Below, piece by piece: positions 51,597-59,328 of a stretch of DNA of 64,000 nucleotides (position 1 is the stretch's first letter; each line of letters opens with the position of its first letter). The translations under genes were made by a program, and so were the position numbers. Under the pieces are notes generated by a model. The model made no database searches. It was not told where the DNA came from and worked only from the letters and a program-made list of their open reading frames with translations. The DNA is from Agriterribacter humi (GTDB lineage: Bacteria; Bacteroidota; Bacteroidia; Chitinophagales; Chitinophagaceae), in assembly GCF_009192765.1 (NCBI RefSeq), contig NZ_VOHQ01000006.1, positions 248,001 to 312,000 of the forward strand, written 5' to 3'.

Positions 51597-53144
51597 ATGA
51601 AAAGAATATTTTTTCTTTTTTTTGTTGCAATATTTTTTTGCAGGCCGGCAGCGGCCCAGGAAAAAATTGACCAGGAAATGATGCAGCGCATCAGGAATGA
51701 GGGCCTCAATCATTCTAAAGTGATGGATATTGCTTTTCATTTAACGGATGTAAGCGGTCCCCGGCTCACCGTATCGCCGGGCTTTACCAGGGCCGCTAAT
51801 TGGGCAAAAGAACAACTAACGGGCTGGGGACTGGAAAATGCCATGCTGGAACCCTGGGGAGAGTTTGGCAAAGGCTGGGAACTGCAAAAAATGTATATAG
51901 CGCAAACCAAGCCCTACTACCGGCCCCTGATCGCGTTTCCAAAAACCTGGACAAGCGGAACGGGCGGATTAAAAAAAGCTGCAGTAATACTGGTTGATGC
52001 TGACGATTCTGTTGATTTTGTGAGCAAATACAGTGGAAAACTAAAAAATAAGATCATCATCATCAACCAGCAGGATACTTTAAAGCCGGGTTTTAAGGCA
52101 GACGCCCGCAGGTATACAAACGAAGAATTAAAGGCTATGTCCGACAGAAAGCCTGCCATACCTGCGTATCCGCGGCCTGCAGGACCCACACGAAACAGCA
52201 GAAGCGTCATCTCCCTGCAGAATGATATAAAGGAAGTGGCTAAAAAGGAAGGTGCGCTTGCCATACTTACTTACAGTATGCGTGGCCGTGATGGTACCTT
52301 GTTTGTACAGGGAGGCGGTGGATACAAGAAAGACGATCCTGAAAACTTTACAGATATTATGATGGCAGTGGAAGATTATAAGAGTATAGTAAGATTGCTG
52401 CAGGCCAGTATTCCGGTAGAGATAGAAACGGATATACAAACACGTTTTATTCCGGATGATACGAAAGGATACAATGTGCTGGGAGAAATAAAAGGAACGG
52501 ACAATAAATTAAAAGACGAAGTGGTGATGCTTGGAGCCCATCTTGATTCGTGGCATGGCGCAACCGGGGCAACAGATAATGCGGCCGGGTCGGCGGTAAT
52601 GATGGAGGCTGTACGCATATTAAAAACTTTAGGTATACAACCCCGGCGCACAATTCGTATAGCTTTGTGGAGCGGCGAAGAACAGGGTTTGCATGGTTCA
52701 AGGAATTATGTAAAAAATCACATAGCTGATCCCGCTACTATGGAACTTAAACCCGGGCATGCTAAAATATCAACGTACTTTAATTTGGATAATGGCACAG
52801 GTAAAATACGGGGTATTTACCTGCAGGGAAATGAAGCATGCAGATCCATCTTTTCGCAATGGTTCAAACCTTTCAGGGATTTGGGCGCAGGAACAGTTAC
52901 GATAAGCAATACCGGCGGTACCGACCACCTGTCTTTTGATGCTGTTGGTATACCCGGCTTTCAGTTTATACAGGATCCTATTGAATACAGTACCCGCACG
53001 CATCATACCAATATGGATTCTTATGATCACTTACTGGCAGATGACCTGAAACAGGCGGCCACTATTATTGCCGCATTTGTATATAACGCCGCTATGCGCG
53101 ATAAACAGATGCCCAGGAAAGCATTGCCGCAGGTGAGGCAGTAA
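51597..53144 (+). CDS. M28 family metallopeptidase with inserted PA domain
   Basis: A 515-residue secreted aminopeptidase or carboxypeptidase. Signal peptide MKRIFFLFFVAIFFCRPAAAQ. A protease-associated domain is inserted around residues 110-270. The zinc ligands are in LGAHLDSWHGATGATDNAAG (His, Asp), SGEEQGLHGSRNY (Glu-Glu), FNLDNGTG (Asp) and THHTNMDSYDHL (His). Likely role: periplasmic or surface degradation of peptides. It starts 38 bases after the DUF3347 gene. Confidence 0.92.
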   Translation: MKRIFFLFFVAIFFCRPAAAQEKIDQEMMQRIRNEGLNHSKVMDIAFHLTDVSGPRLTVSPGFTRAANWAKEQLTGWGLENAMLEPWGEFGKGWELQKMYIAQTKPYYRPLIAFPKTWTSGTGGLKKAAVILVDADDSVDFVSKYSGKLKNKIIIINQQDTLKPGFKADARRYTNEELKAMSDRKPAIPAYPRPAGPTRNSRSVISLQNDIKEVAKKEGALAILTYSMRGRDGTLFVQGGGGYKKDDPENFTDIMMAVEDYKSIVRLLQASIPVEIETDIQTRFIPDDTKGYNVLGEIKGTDNKLKDEVVMLGAHLDSWHGATGATDNAAGSAVMMEAVRILKTLGIQPRRTIRIALWSGEEQGLHGSRNYVKNHIADPATMELKPGHAKISTYFNLDNGTGKIRGIYLQGNEACRSIFSQWFKPFRDLGAGTVTISNTGGTDHLSFDAVGIPGFQFIQDPIEYSTRTHHTNMDSYDHLLADDLKQAATIIAAFVYNAAMRDKQMPRKALPQVRQ

Positions 53145-53220
53145 ACTGATGGAGGCTAGAGGGTATAGGGTGTAAGGTGAAAGGTTGAAAGTGTGTAAAT
53201 GTGTATGGGGAGGGAGGATA
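53145..53220. repeat. Short-word repeat between convergent genes
   Basis: GGCTAGAGGGTATAGGGTGTAAGG and GGTGAAAGGTTGAAAGTGTG words in the G/T polarity after the M28 peptidase stop. Confidence 0.5.
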
Positions 53221-53748
53221 TCACCAATGTTTTTCTTCTCTTAGTCTGATTATATGTGCTGTGTGATGTTTGCCGTGCCAGGCATAGCTGCCCAATAACT
53301 CCCAAAGCGTTATCGTTTTCTTTTGTTCGGGATGGAATACTGTTCTGTCCCAATCCTTTATTCTAAACTGTTCTAACAGGTAATACCACCTGGCATGAAG
53401 CGCATGCAGGAGTGTAATAGAAATATTTACGGGCACGTGCTGTACATCTGGTAATTCGGCCCACAATTTTTCGTCGTAAGGTTTTATTACCGGGTTGGTT
53501 TCTGTTATGCCCAGCCTAAAACGGCAATAAGCGTTGATATGGCTATCGGCTACATGATGCACCAATTGCTGTATGGTCCATCCCCCTTCCCGGTAAGCTG
53601 TGTGCAATTGCTGCTCATCTAAATTCAGCAATGCATTTTCAAGCAATTGTGGCAAATGCCGGATATCGGCAATCCAATCTTCTTTCTTTTGTTCAGAAAA
53701 AGGTTCGGGTGTATATTTCCCAATTGGATAACGGGGGTCATGTGTCAT
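53221..53748 (-). CDS. DinB/YfiT-type putative metal-dependent hydrolase (bacillithiol transferase-like)
   Basis: A 175-residue helical-bundle protein. DPRYPIGKYTPEP is the well-known YfiT start. The three metal-binding His residues are in QLVHHVADSHIN (two in the helix) and WHGKHHTAHI. B. subtilis YfiT/BstA is a thiol transferase of this family; the natural substrate here is uncertain since bacillithiol synthesis is not shown by this window. Confidence 0.92.
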   Translation of the reverse strand: MTHDPRYPIGKYTPEPFSEQKKEDWIADIRHLPQLLENALLNLDEQQLHTAYREGGWTIQQLVHHVADSHINAYCRFRLGITETNPVIKPYDEKLWAELPDVQHVPVNISITLLHALHARWYYLLEQFRIKDWDRTVFHPEQKKTITLWELLGSYAWHGKHHTAHIIRLREEKHW

Positions 53749-53923
53749 AATAGTGGGTTATAACGGTATGCAGTATACGCTGTTTGTTCAGCAGAAATTA
53801 TAGCTTTTGCCCTGGCATATCAGGAAGATAAGCGTAGTGACAACTGCCACACACATTCACAATTCACTACTCACTATTGACAATTCACCCCGTCCGAACG
53901 GTGTTCAGCCGGGCGGCCACTCA
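53749..53923. repeat. Gap with short-word repeats
   Basis: On the minus strand, transcribed from the FKBP gene, the stop is followed by GTGAATTAGTGAGTGG, then a GC-rich CCGCCCGGCTGAACACCGTTCGGACGG-like segment, then GTGAATTGTCAATAGTGAG. This is the G/T polarity again, before the YfiT start. Confidence 0.5.
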
Positions 53924-54670
53924 CTAATTCACAATATCAATCAGCTCCACGTCAAAGATCAGTGCAGCGCCTCCGGGTATGCTGCCGCCAGCTCCCTGTT
54001 CGCCATAGCCTAAAGTATAGGGAATGTAAAACTTAAATCTTGAACCAACGGGCATGAGTTGCACTCCTTCCGTCCAGCCTTTTATAACCTGGTTCAGCGC
54101 AAAAGAAATGGGTTCGCCCCTGTCGCGCGAGCTGTCGAATTTCTTGCCATTGATCAAAAAGCCTTCGTAGTGTACTTTTACCGTGCTGGTATCGGCAGGT
54201 TTAGGACCGGTTCCCAATTTCAGTACTTCATACTGAAGCCCGCTGGGCGTAACTTTTACGCCGTCTCTTTTTTTGTTTTCTGCAAGGAATTTTTCACCCT
54301 CATCAATAGTCCCCTGCGATTTTTTGCGCATAAATGCCTGTAGTTGTTCTCTTACTGTCATATCTGCCTGTTGACTGGTTAATAATGTTTTTTTCTCTTT
54401 CAATACTTCATCGAACCCTTTATTCATTAAAGCATAATTGATGGTATCAACACCCTGCGATTTAAAAAAAGTAGCATCAATCATGCCTAAAGCATAACTC
54501 AAACTGTCTAATGCATTCGACAATACAGGAGTTTGCGGCTTGGCCTCAGCAAATACAATATGTGAAGTGTCGGCAGCCATTTCTTTAATGGAGGAACATG
54601 CCGGGAATAAGCTGATAAGTCCAATGGTAACTACACTGTATGTAATGTTGTTGAAAATCCTTTTTTTCAT
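53924..54670 (-). CDS. FKBP-type peptidyl-prolyl isomerase lipoprotein
   Basis: A 248-residue lipoprotein (lipobox LFPAC near residue 25). An N-terminal helical dimerisation domain (about 45-130) precedes the FKBP domain: LKLGTGPKPADTSTVKVHYEG, GKKFDSSRDRGEPISFAL, VIKGWTEGVQLMPVGSRFKFYIP and YGEQGAGGSIPGGAALIFDVELI. This is the FkpA/Mip-like architecture, a chaperone and prolyl isomerase of the envelope. Confidence 0.93.
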   Translation of the reverse strand: MKKRIFNNITYSVVTIGLISLFPACSSIKEMAADTSHIVFAEAKPQTPVLSNALDSLSYALGMIDATFFKSQGVDTINYALMNKGFDEVLKEKKTLLTSQQADMTVREQLQAFMRKKSQGTIDEGEKFLAENKKRDGVKVTPSGLQYEVLKLGTGPKPADTSTVKVHYEGFLINGKKFDSSRDRGEPISFALNQVIKGWTEGVQLMPVGSRFKFYIPYTLGYGEQGAGGSIPGGAALIFDVELIDIVN

Positions 54671-54695
54671 GCGACTTTACTATTTGTTTTTAGAA

Positions 54696-55460
54696 TTATT
54701 CATTTCGTAAAGCATGTCCTGTAAGATGGATGAATACATCTTCCAGGTTTGCTTTTTTTACCTCTTTGGGCCTTTCAAATCCCGATGCTACCAGCTCATC
54801 AATCAACTGGTCGGGCGAATGCAGCGCTATAATTTTTCCCTTGTCCATAATGGCAACCCTGTCACAAAGTATTTCCGCCTCGTCCATATAATGTGTGGTA
54901 ATAATAATCGTAACGCCCTTTGATCGGATATCTCTTATCAGTTCCCACAGATTTCTGCGTGCCTGCGGATCAAGCCCTGTTGTGGGCTCATCTAAAAAAA
55001 TAATCCTGGGCTTATTAATTAAAGTAGTGGCTATGGAAAAACGTTGTTTTTGTCCGCCGCTGAGCTCCTTGTATTTGTTCTTTGCTTTATCTTCAAGATT
55101 AACGAGGTGAAGCAATTCGGTTGCATTAACCGGTTCATTGTATAATCCGCTGAAAAGAGCGATCAGTTGCACAAGGTTAAGCCCGGGATAAAAACCTGAA
55201 GTTTGTAACTGCACCCCGATGATCTGTTTTATTTTATCTGTATTTTTATCAAGGTTATAGCCATCTATCATTACCTCACCACTTGTTTTTTTACGGAGGG
55301 TTTCCATAATTTCCAGGGTAGAAGATTTTCCCGCTCCATTTGGACCTAATAGTCCGAATATTTCTCCCTCATACACGCTAAAACTGATTCCTTTTACGGC
55401 TTCGAAATGGCCATAATTTTTTACCAGGTTCTTTACGGTAATTACTTCTTTCCGGTGCAT
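54696..55460 (-). CDS. ABC transporter ATP-binding protein
   Basis: A 254-residue ATPase. Walker A is LLGPNGAGKSST (about residues 38-49), the signature motif LSGGQKQRFSIA (about 136), Walker B IIFLDEPTTGLD, and the switch His in IIITTHYMDEAE. It resembles the drug/lipid ABC-2 exporter class (CcmA-like). No permease gene is adjacent in the window; upstream is aspartate kinase, divergent. The ATG ending at 55460 is preferred over a TTG three codons upstream. Confidence 0.92.
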   Translation of the reverse strand: MHRKEVITVKNLVKNYGHFEAVKGISFSVYEGEIFGLLGPNGAGKSSTLEIMETLRKKTSGEVMIDGYNLDKNTDKIKQIIGVQLQTSGFYPGLNLVQLIALFSGLYNEPVNATELLHLVNLEDKAKNKYKELSGGQKQRFSIATTLINKPRIIFLDEPTTGLDPQARRNLWELIRDIRSKGVTIIITTHYMDEAEILCDRVAIMDKGKIIALHSPDQLIDELVASGFERPKEVKKANLEDVFIHLTGHALRNE

Positions 55461-55563
55461 GAGGGGCAAGATAATGCAGTTAAGGATTATGGCAAATTAT
55501 TTAACGGAAAACTGTGCATCCCTATCTTTGCGTATTCTATTAATTACAGAAATAACAGAATGA

Positions 55564-56826
55564 ATGAAGGTATTTAAATTCGGAGGCGCCAGTGTGAACA
55601 GCGTGGACAGGATTAAGCAGATTGCAGATATTCTGCGTTTATATCCCGATGGTAAAAAAGTGGTTGTAATTTCTGCTATGGGAAAAACCACCAATGCGCT
55701 GGAAAAAGTTGCGGAAGCATTTTTCAACAACAGGAAAGAAGAAGCGCTGCAATTGTTTGACCATATTAAAAAGCAGCATTTAAATACCGCCAAATATTTA
55801 CTTGTTTCCAGTGCCAATTCAACGGATGCAAGGCTCATGGACCTTTTTGCCGAAGTTGAATGGGCGCTGCATGATAAACCTGTGAAAAATTTTGATTATT
55901 ACTACGATCAGATCGTATGTGCCGGTGAACTTTTTTCAACCACCATTATCAGTGCATATCTCAACGAGCAGGGTATAAACAATATATGGACAGATGTAAG
56001 GGATATTTTCAGAACAGATAATCATTTCAGGAATGCCGGTATTGACTGGGAGCTTACAGAAAAAAATATTTGTGATAAAGTCATTCCTTTTTTTGATGAG
56101 CATGATATTGTTATCACCCAGGGTTTTATAGGAGCTACAGATGAAAATGAAAGTACTACATTGGGGAGGGAAGGAAGTGATTACAGTGCTGCAGTTTTTG
56201 GCAACCTGCTCAATGCTGAAAACGTTACTATCTGGAAAGATGTAGCAGGCATCATGAATGCCGATCCCAAAGCATTTCCTTCGGCTGTTGTTATGCATGA
56301 ACTGAACTATGATGAAGTTATCGAGATGGCTTATTATGGCGCACAGGTCATTCATCCAAAAACCATTAAGCCCCTTGAGAATAAAAATATTCCATTGATA
56401 GTAAAATGTTTTATTGATCCGGCATTACCCGGAACGGTTATTCATCATAAAACGATAAAAAATTTACCACCTGTTTTTGTTGTTAAGCAAAACCAGGCAT
56501 TGCTCCATTTGCATACACGGGATTTTTCATTTATAGGTGAAAATGCCATATCGCGGTTATATCATTTACTGGCGCAGAAAAATATTTCGCCCAATCTTAT
56601 ACAGGCCGGTGCAATAACATTAATGGTTTGTACAGACGATAAAGAAGATAAAATTGATCAGTTGGCGGCTGCAGCATCAGAAATTTTTGATGTACAGGTA
56701 GAAAAGAATCTCAGCCTGTTAACTATACGGCACTATACACAGGAAGCGGTAGCTGAAATGACCGATGGAAAACATATAGTGCTCAGGCAGCAATCCCCGC
56801 ATACGGTTCAGTTTTTGCTACGGTAG
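55564..56826 (+). CDS. lysC: Aspartate kinase
   Basis: A 420-residue monofunctional aspartokinase. The ATP site opens with KVFKFGGASVNSVDRI (residues 2-17), Asp-binding is in GATDENESTTLGREGSDYSAAV (about 190-211), WKDVAGIMNADPK follows, and the C-terminal third forms ACT domains (FSFIGENAISRL, PNLIQAGAITLMV). It starts lysine, threonine and methionine synthesis. ACT domains imply feedback by an end product. Confidence 0.94.
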   Translation: MKVFKFGGASVNSVDRIKQIADILRLYPDGKKVVVISAMGKTTNALEKVAEAFFNNRKEEALQLFDHIKKQHLNTAKYLLVSSANSTDARLMDLFAEVEWALHDKPVKNFDYYYDQIVCAGELFSTTIISAYLNEQGINNIWTDVRDIFRTDNHFRNAGIDWELTEKNICDKVIPFFDEHDIVITQGFIGATDENESTTLGREGSDYSAAVFGNLLNAENVTIWKDVAGIMNADPKAFPSAVVMHELNYDEVIEMAYYGAQVIHPKTIKPLENKNIPLIVKCFIDPALPGTVIHHKTIKNLPPVFVVKQNQALLHLHTRDFSFIGENAISRLYHLLAQKNISPNLIQAGAITLMVCTDDKEDKIDQLAAAASEIFDVQVEKNLSLLTIRHYTQEAVAEMTDGKHIVLRQQSPHTVQFLLR

Positions 56827-57060
56827 AACAGGTTCTGTTATATGCTTCCGGTTTTTTAGAAATAAAAAATTCAACTTTCTGTTTTCACTCCTTTTAGGTT
56901 CTGGCTTGTCCAGGTTAGTGTTAAGATAAGCGTAAATTATCAAAAATACAGCCGCGAATACGCAAATAAACATTAATGCATTCGTGGCAGGATATACGCA
57001 TTTTATGGTATTTATGACATTAGAATAAAAAAAGAAAAATATCCCTCCTTTTTTTGCTAT
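56827..57060. other. Intergenic region with an imperfect palindrome
   Basis: A gap of about 230 bases after lysC. A triloop hairpin AACAG-GTT-CTGTT (56827-56839) sits at the stop. Near 56953 to 56998 is CCGCGAATACGCA...TGCATTCGTGGC, an imperfect inverted repeat resembling the scattered GCATTCGTGGC-type intergenic repeats of Bacteroidota. No gene seen. Confidence 0.4.
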
Positions 57061-57098
57061 TACGAAGATTATCGTATTTTTATACGAAATTAATCGTA
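57061..57098 (+). promoter_or_regulatory. Tandem TACGA-N6-TCGTA dyads, probable operator
   Basis: Two perfect dyads, TACGA (57061-57065)/TCGTA (57072-57076) and TACGA (57083-57087)/TCGTA (57094-57098). Their centres are 22 bases apart, two helix turns, so two dimers would bind the same face. They lie 28 bases before the coiled-coil protein start. The form suits BlaI/MecI/CopY-type repressors, which is an inference; no such regulator gene is in the window. Confidence 0.65.
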
Positions 57099-57125
57099 AT
57101 TGATCATCTTATTAAAACTTTAGTT

Positions 57126-57944
57126 ATGATACCTCGTACTTCCATGCGCCGCAAATATGGTTTTGGGCTTTTGATCATTTTCCTGCTTATCGTATCTTTT
57201 TCGTTTACTTATAGTTACAACGTAAAGGAGGGCGGTCCTTTTCGCAGCTTTCAGAATTTTCAGACACCAGTCTCCGGATCAGCCCGGGATACCATTCCTG
57301 GAGAGGGAAAATCTGAGAGAAGCGCCCTGGATGATCAATCCGTTTTGGATAAGGAATTAGATACCCGGTCTATCGAAAAAGCTTTGAAAAGCGTAGAGTA
57401 CCGTCTGCAAAAACTGGAAACGGAACTTAGAAATAAAGATTGGGAGAAAGTAGAAAACGCTTACCGGAAAGCTATTGACAATATAAACTGGAAACAGATA
57501 GAAACGGATACCAGGCGTGCGTTGGCAGATGTAAATAAAAAAGTAATGCTTGAAAATGATATTCACTTAGATAATATAAAATTGCAAATCAACAATGCTA
57601 AAGTAATGGCAGATCAGAATTTGAAACAAATGCAGCTCAGCATTGATCACGATCTTAAAATAAATTTGCAAAAAGCTACACGGGGTTTGCAGAAAGCCAA
57701 AGCATCCTTACAGCGGTTAAAAGCCTTTGCAAATGACCTGGAAAAAGACGGGTTGATAGAAAACGGAAAGCCCTATTCCATTGAAATCAAAGACGGTGAT
57801 TTATATATCAATGATGTGAAACAGTCTAAGAAGGTTACTAAAAAATACAGGGAAAAGTATAAAGATTATTTCGAAAACGATGGAGACTTTAAAATACACT
57901 ACAATAAAAGAAAGGGGAAGCAGGGTGAGGGGGGGCTGATATAG
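57126..57944 (+). CDS. Secreted or membrane-anchored coiled-coil protein
   Basis: A 272-residue protein with an N-terminal membrane segment (KYGFGLLIIFLLIVSFSFTYSY) and a long charged helical region (about 75-210) of repeats such as KNWEKVENAYRKAIDNINWKQIETDTRRALADVNKK-like heptads, here KDWEKVENAYRKAIDNINW. A small C-terminal segment (GKPYSIEIKDGDLYINDVKQSKKVTKKYREKYKDYF) resembles the tail of Bacteroidota M56/BlaR1-like proteins. No enzyme motif is present. The double dyad in front suggests control by a BlaI-type repressor. The start at 57126 (MIPRTSMRRK) is preferred over a longer frame running through the operator. Confidence 0.65.
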   Translation: MIPRTSMRRKYGFGLLIIFLLIVSFSFTYSYNVKEGGPFRSFQNFQTPVSGSARDTIPGEGKSERSALDDQSVLDKELDTRSIEKALKSVEYRLQKLETELRNKDWEKVENAYRKAIDNINWKQIETDTRRALADVNKKVMLENDIHLDNIKLQINNAKVMADQNLKQMQLSIDHDLKINLQKATRGLQKAKASLQRLKAFANDLEKDGLIENGKPYSIEIKDGDLYINDVKQSKKVTKKYREKYKDYFENDGDFKIHYNKRKGKQGEGGLI

Positions 57945-58019
57945 GGATAAGATGGTAAGATGGCAAGTGGTAAGATGGTAAGATGGTAAGACAGTAGATG
58001 GTAAGATGGTAAGTGGTTG
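57945..58019. repeat. GGTAAGAT tandem repeat
   Basis: About eight degenerate copies of a GGTAAGAT-type word (variants GGCAAGTG, GGTAAGAC, AGTAGATG) fill the whole gap between the convergent coiled-coil and PorP/SprF genes. It is the most regular of the short-word repeats and is in the G/T polarity for the plus-strand gene. Confidence 0.75.
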
Positions 58020-59150
58020 CTAAAACCGCGGCACAGGGCATTGCGTTTGCCTTAAGCTTTGGTTGTACTGATTGTAGTATCCATGATATAACAGGGCAAA
58101 TTCAGATGCTCCGCGCATATTGTTATAATTTTTAAGGGATGAAGTAGTAGCATCGTACGAGAACATGAGCCGAACTGATTTCCATTGAAACCCGATCATT
58201 GGAATAACCGCATCGCTGCCACGATAATACAGACCACCGATCACCTGTTTTTCTCCATCGCCCGATAAATTATAATTGGCGTGAAGTCCGAGCGTTAGCT
58301 CCTTTGCTTTTGCCTGCGTAGTAAAATAAGCGCCGGGGCTTACAATTACCCTGTCGTTTACTTTTAGCACAGCATCTGCAAAGCCGATGTACCTGCGCGC
58401 TATAGCATTATTGTATCCCGAAGCGCTGTTGAAAAATGATTCTTTGGGGCTGTTTACATGATGAACAGAAACACCTGCATGCAGGTAAATGTTGTCGGTT
58501 GGGAAATAAGCGTAGTTCAAGCCAACCTGTACATCAAGATAGTTGATATTGGTTGCCGCAAAATTTTCTCCGCTGGGAGCGCCGGCATCAAAAAATTTAC
58601 CGTTCCACTGGTTATCGAATGTGAACTTTGTTACATCTATTCTTTTGTTTGCCCATCCAATATTAAATCCAACGGAAAGCAATCCTGTACTGCCCAGCAT
58701 TTGGTGATAAGCGGCCGAGCCATAAATTTTAGTAGAGGTTAGATTGCCGCTTCCCGCAACATCACGCAATATGGCGCCGCCCAAGCCTACCCAGCCCGAT
58801 TCAAACCTGTCGCGGAAAGCCTGCGCATCCCCATAAATGCTCATGGTTTTAAATTGTGCGGGTATACTCGCCCATTGCTGGCGGTAATTTGCACCAAGGC
58901 GGTAATCATATTCCGGTAAAAAACCGGTATTGGCAGGGTTAGTCGTTAATGGCGAATTAAAGAATTGAGAGAAATGCAAATCCTGGGCACAAACGAAAGA
59001 TGGCAGTCCGTTTAATATGCCCATTCCCATTAACAAGGTGAATATAAAAATTCGCGTTGCTGTACGGTTATGCTTAGCGATCCGCTGCGTCAAAATGCGG
59101 TTTGCATTCCACGCCCATGAACATTGTGTATGTAATAAAGATAGTAACAT
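58020..59150 (-). CDS. PorP/SprF family type IX secretion-associated outer-membrane protein
   Basis: A 376-residue beta-barrel protein. After the signal sequence (cleavage near VCAQ) it reads DLHFSQFFNSPLTTNPANTGFL, the diagnostic PorP/SprF start, then NYRQQWASIPAQFKTMSIYGD. Such proteins anchor or shuttle CHU_C-type cargo, and the neighbouring 1212-residue gene encodes such cargo. The start at 59150 has a perfect AAGGAGG (59159-59165) eight bases upstream, rare in this phylum, but gives about 40 residues ahead of the hydrophobic signal core (IFIFTLLMGMGILNG). Confidence 0.92.
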   Translation of the reverse strand: MLLSLLHTQCSWAWNANRILTQRIAKHNRTATRIFIFTLLMGMGILNGLPSFVCAQDLHFSQFFNSPLTTNPANTGFLPEYDYRLGANYRQQWASIPAQFKTMSIYGDAQAFRDRFESGWVGLGGAILRDVAGSGNLTSTKIYGSAAYHQMLGSTGLLSVGFNIGWANKRIDVTKFTFDNQWNGKFFDAGAPSGENFAATNINYLDVQVGLNYAYFPTDNIYLHAGVSVHHVNSPKESFFNSASGYNNAIARRYIGFADAVLKVNDRVIVSPGAYFTTQAKAKELTLGLHANYNLSGDGEKQVIGGLYYRGSDAVIPMIGFQWKSVRLMFSYDATTSSLKNYNNMRGASEFALLYHGYYNQYNQSLRQTQCPVPRF

Positions 59151-59328
59151 GTCCGTAACCTCCTTTGTATTCGTCAATCTCTAAGCAATTGGTATGGTTG
59201 GAAACAAAAAACAAGAACCAAACTTGCCTACCGGCAGGCAGGCCTGTCCGCCGTGGCGGATAAAACTCAAATCCTAATCCCGGTATCGTAAAACGATAAA
59301 CCACAAACTACAAACCACAAAACCGTCC
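59151..59328. other. Gap between PorP/SprF and CHU_C genes with repeats
   Basis: It holds copy B of the 55-base dispersed repeat (59210-59264) and AACGATAAACCACAAACTACAAACCACAAAACC words (about 59288-59322), which are the GTTTGTAGTTTGTGG polarity on the strand transcribed from the CHU_C gene. A minus-strand frame across it is spurious. Confidence 0.55.
59210..59264 (-). repeat. 55-base dispersed repeat, copy B
   Basis: Reverse complement of 22864-22918 with a single mismatch (GGCCTGTCCGCCGTGGCGG here). Both copies keep the TTTGGTTCTTGTT extension, so the repeated unit is longer than its GC-rich palindromic core. Confidence 0.75.

Noticed and set aside
57945-58019. GGTAAGAT repeats considered as a CRISPR array
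   Set aside because: Units are 8 bases, degenerate and contiguous, with no spacers and no cas genes in the window.
59074-59304. Minus-strand frame with peptide YPPRRTGLPAGRQVW
   Set aside because: It is a translation of the 55-base repeat; the same peptide appears at 22864-22918 in another context.
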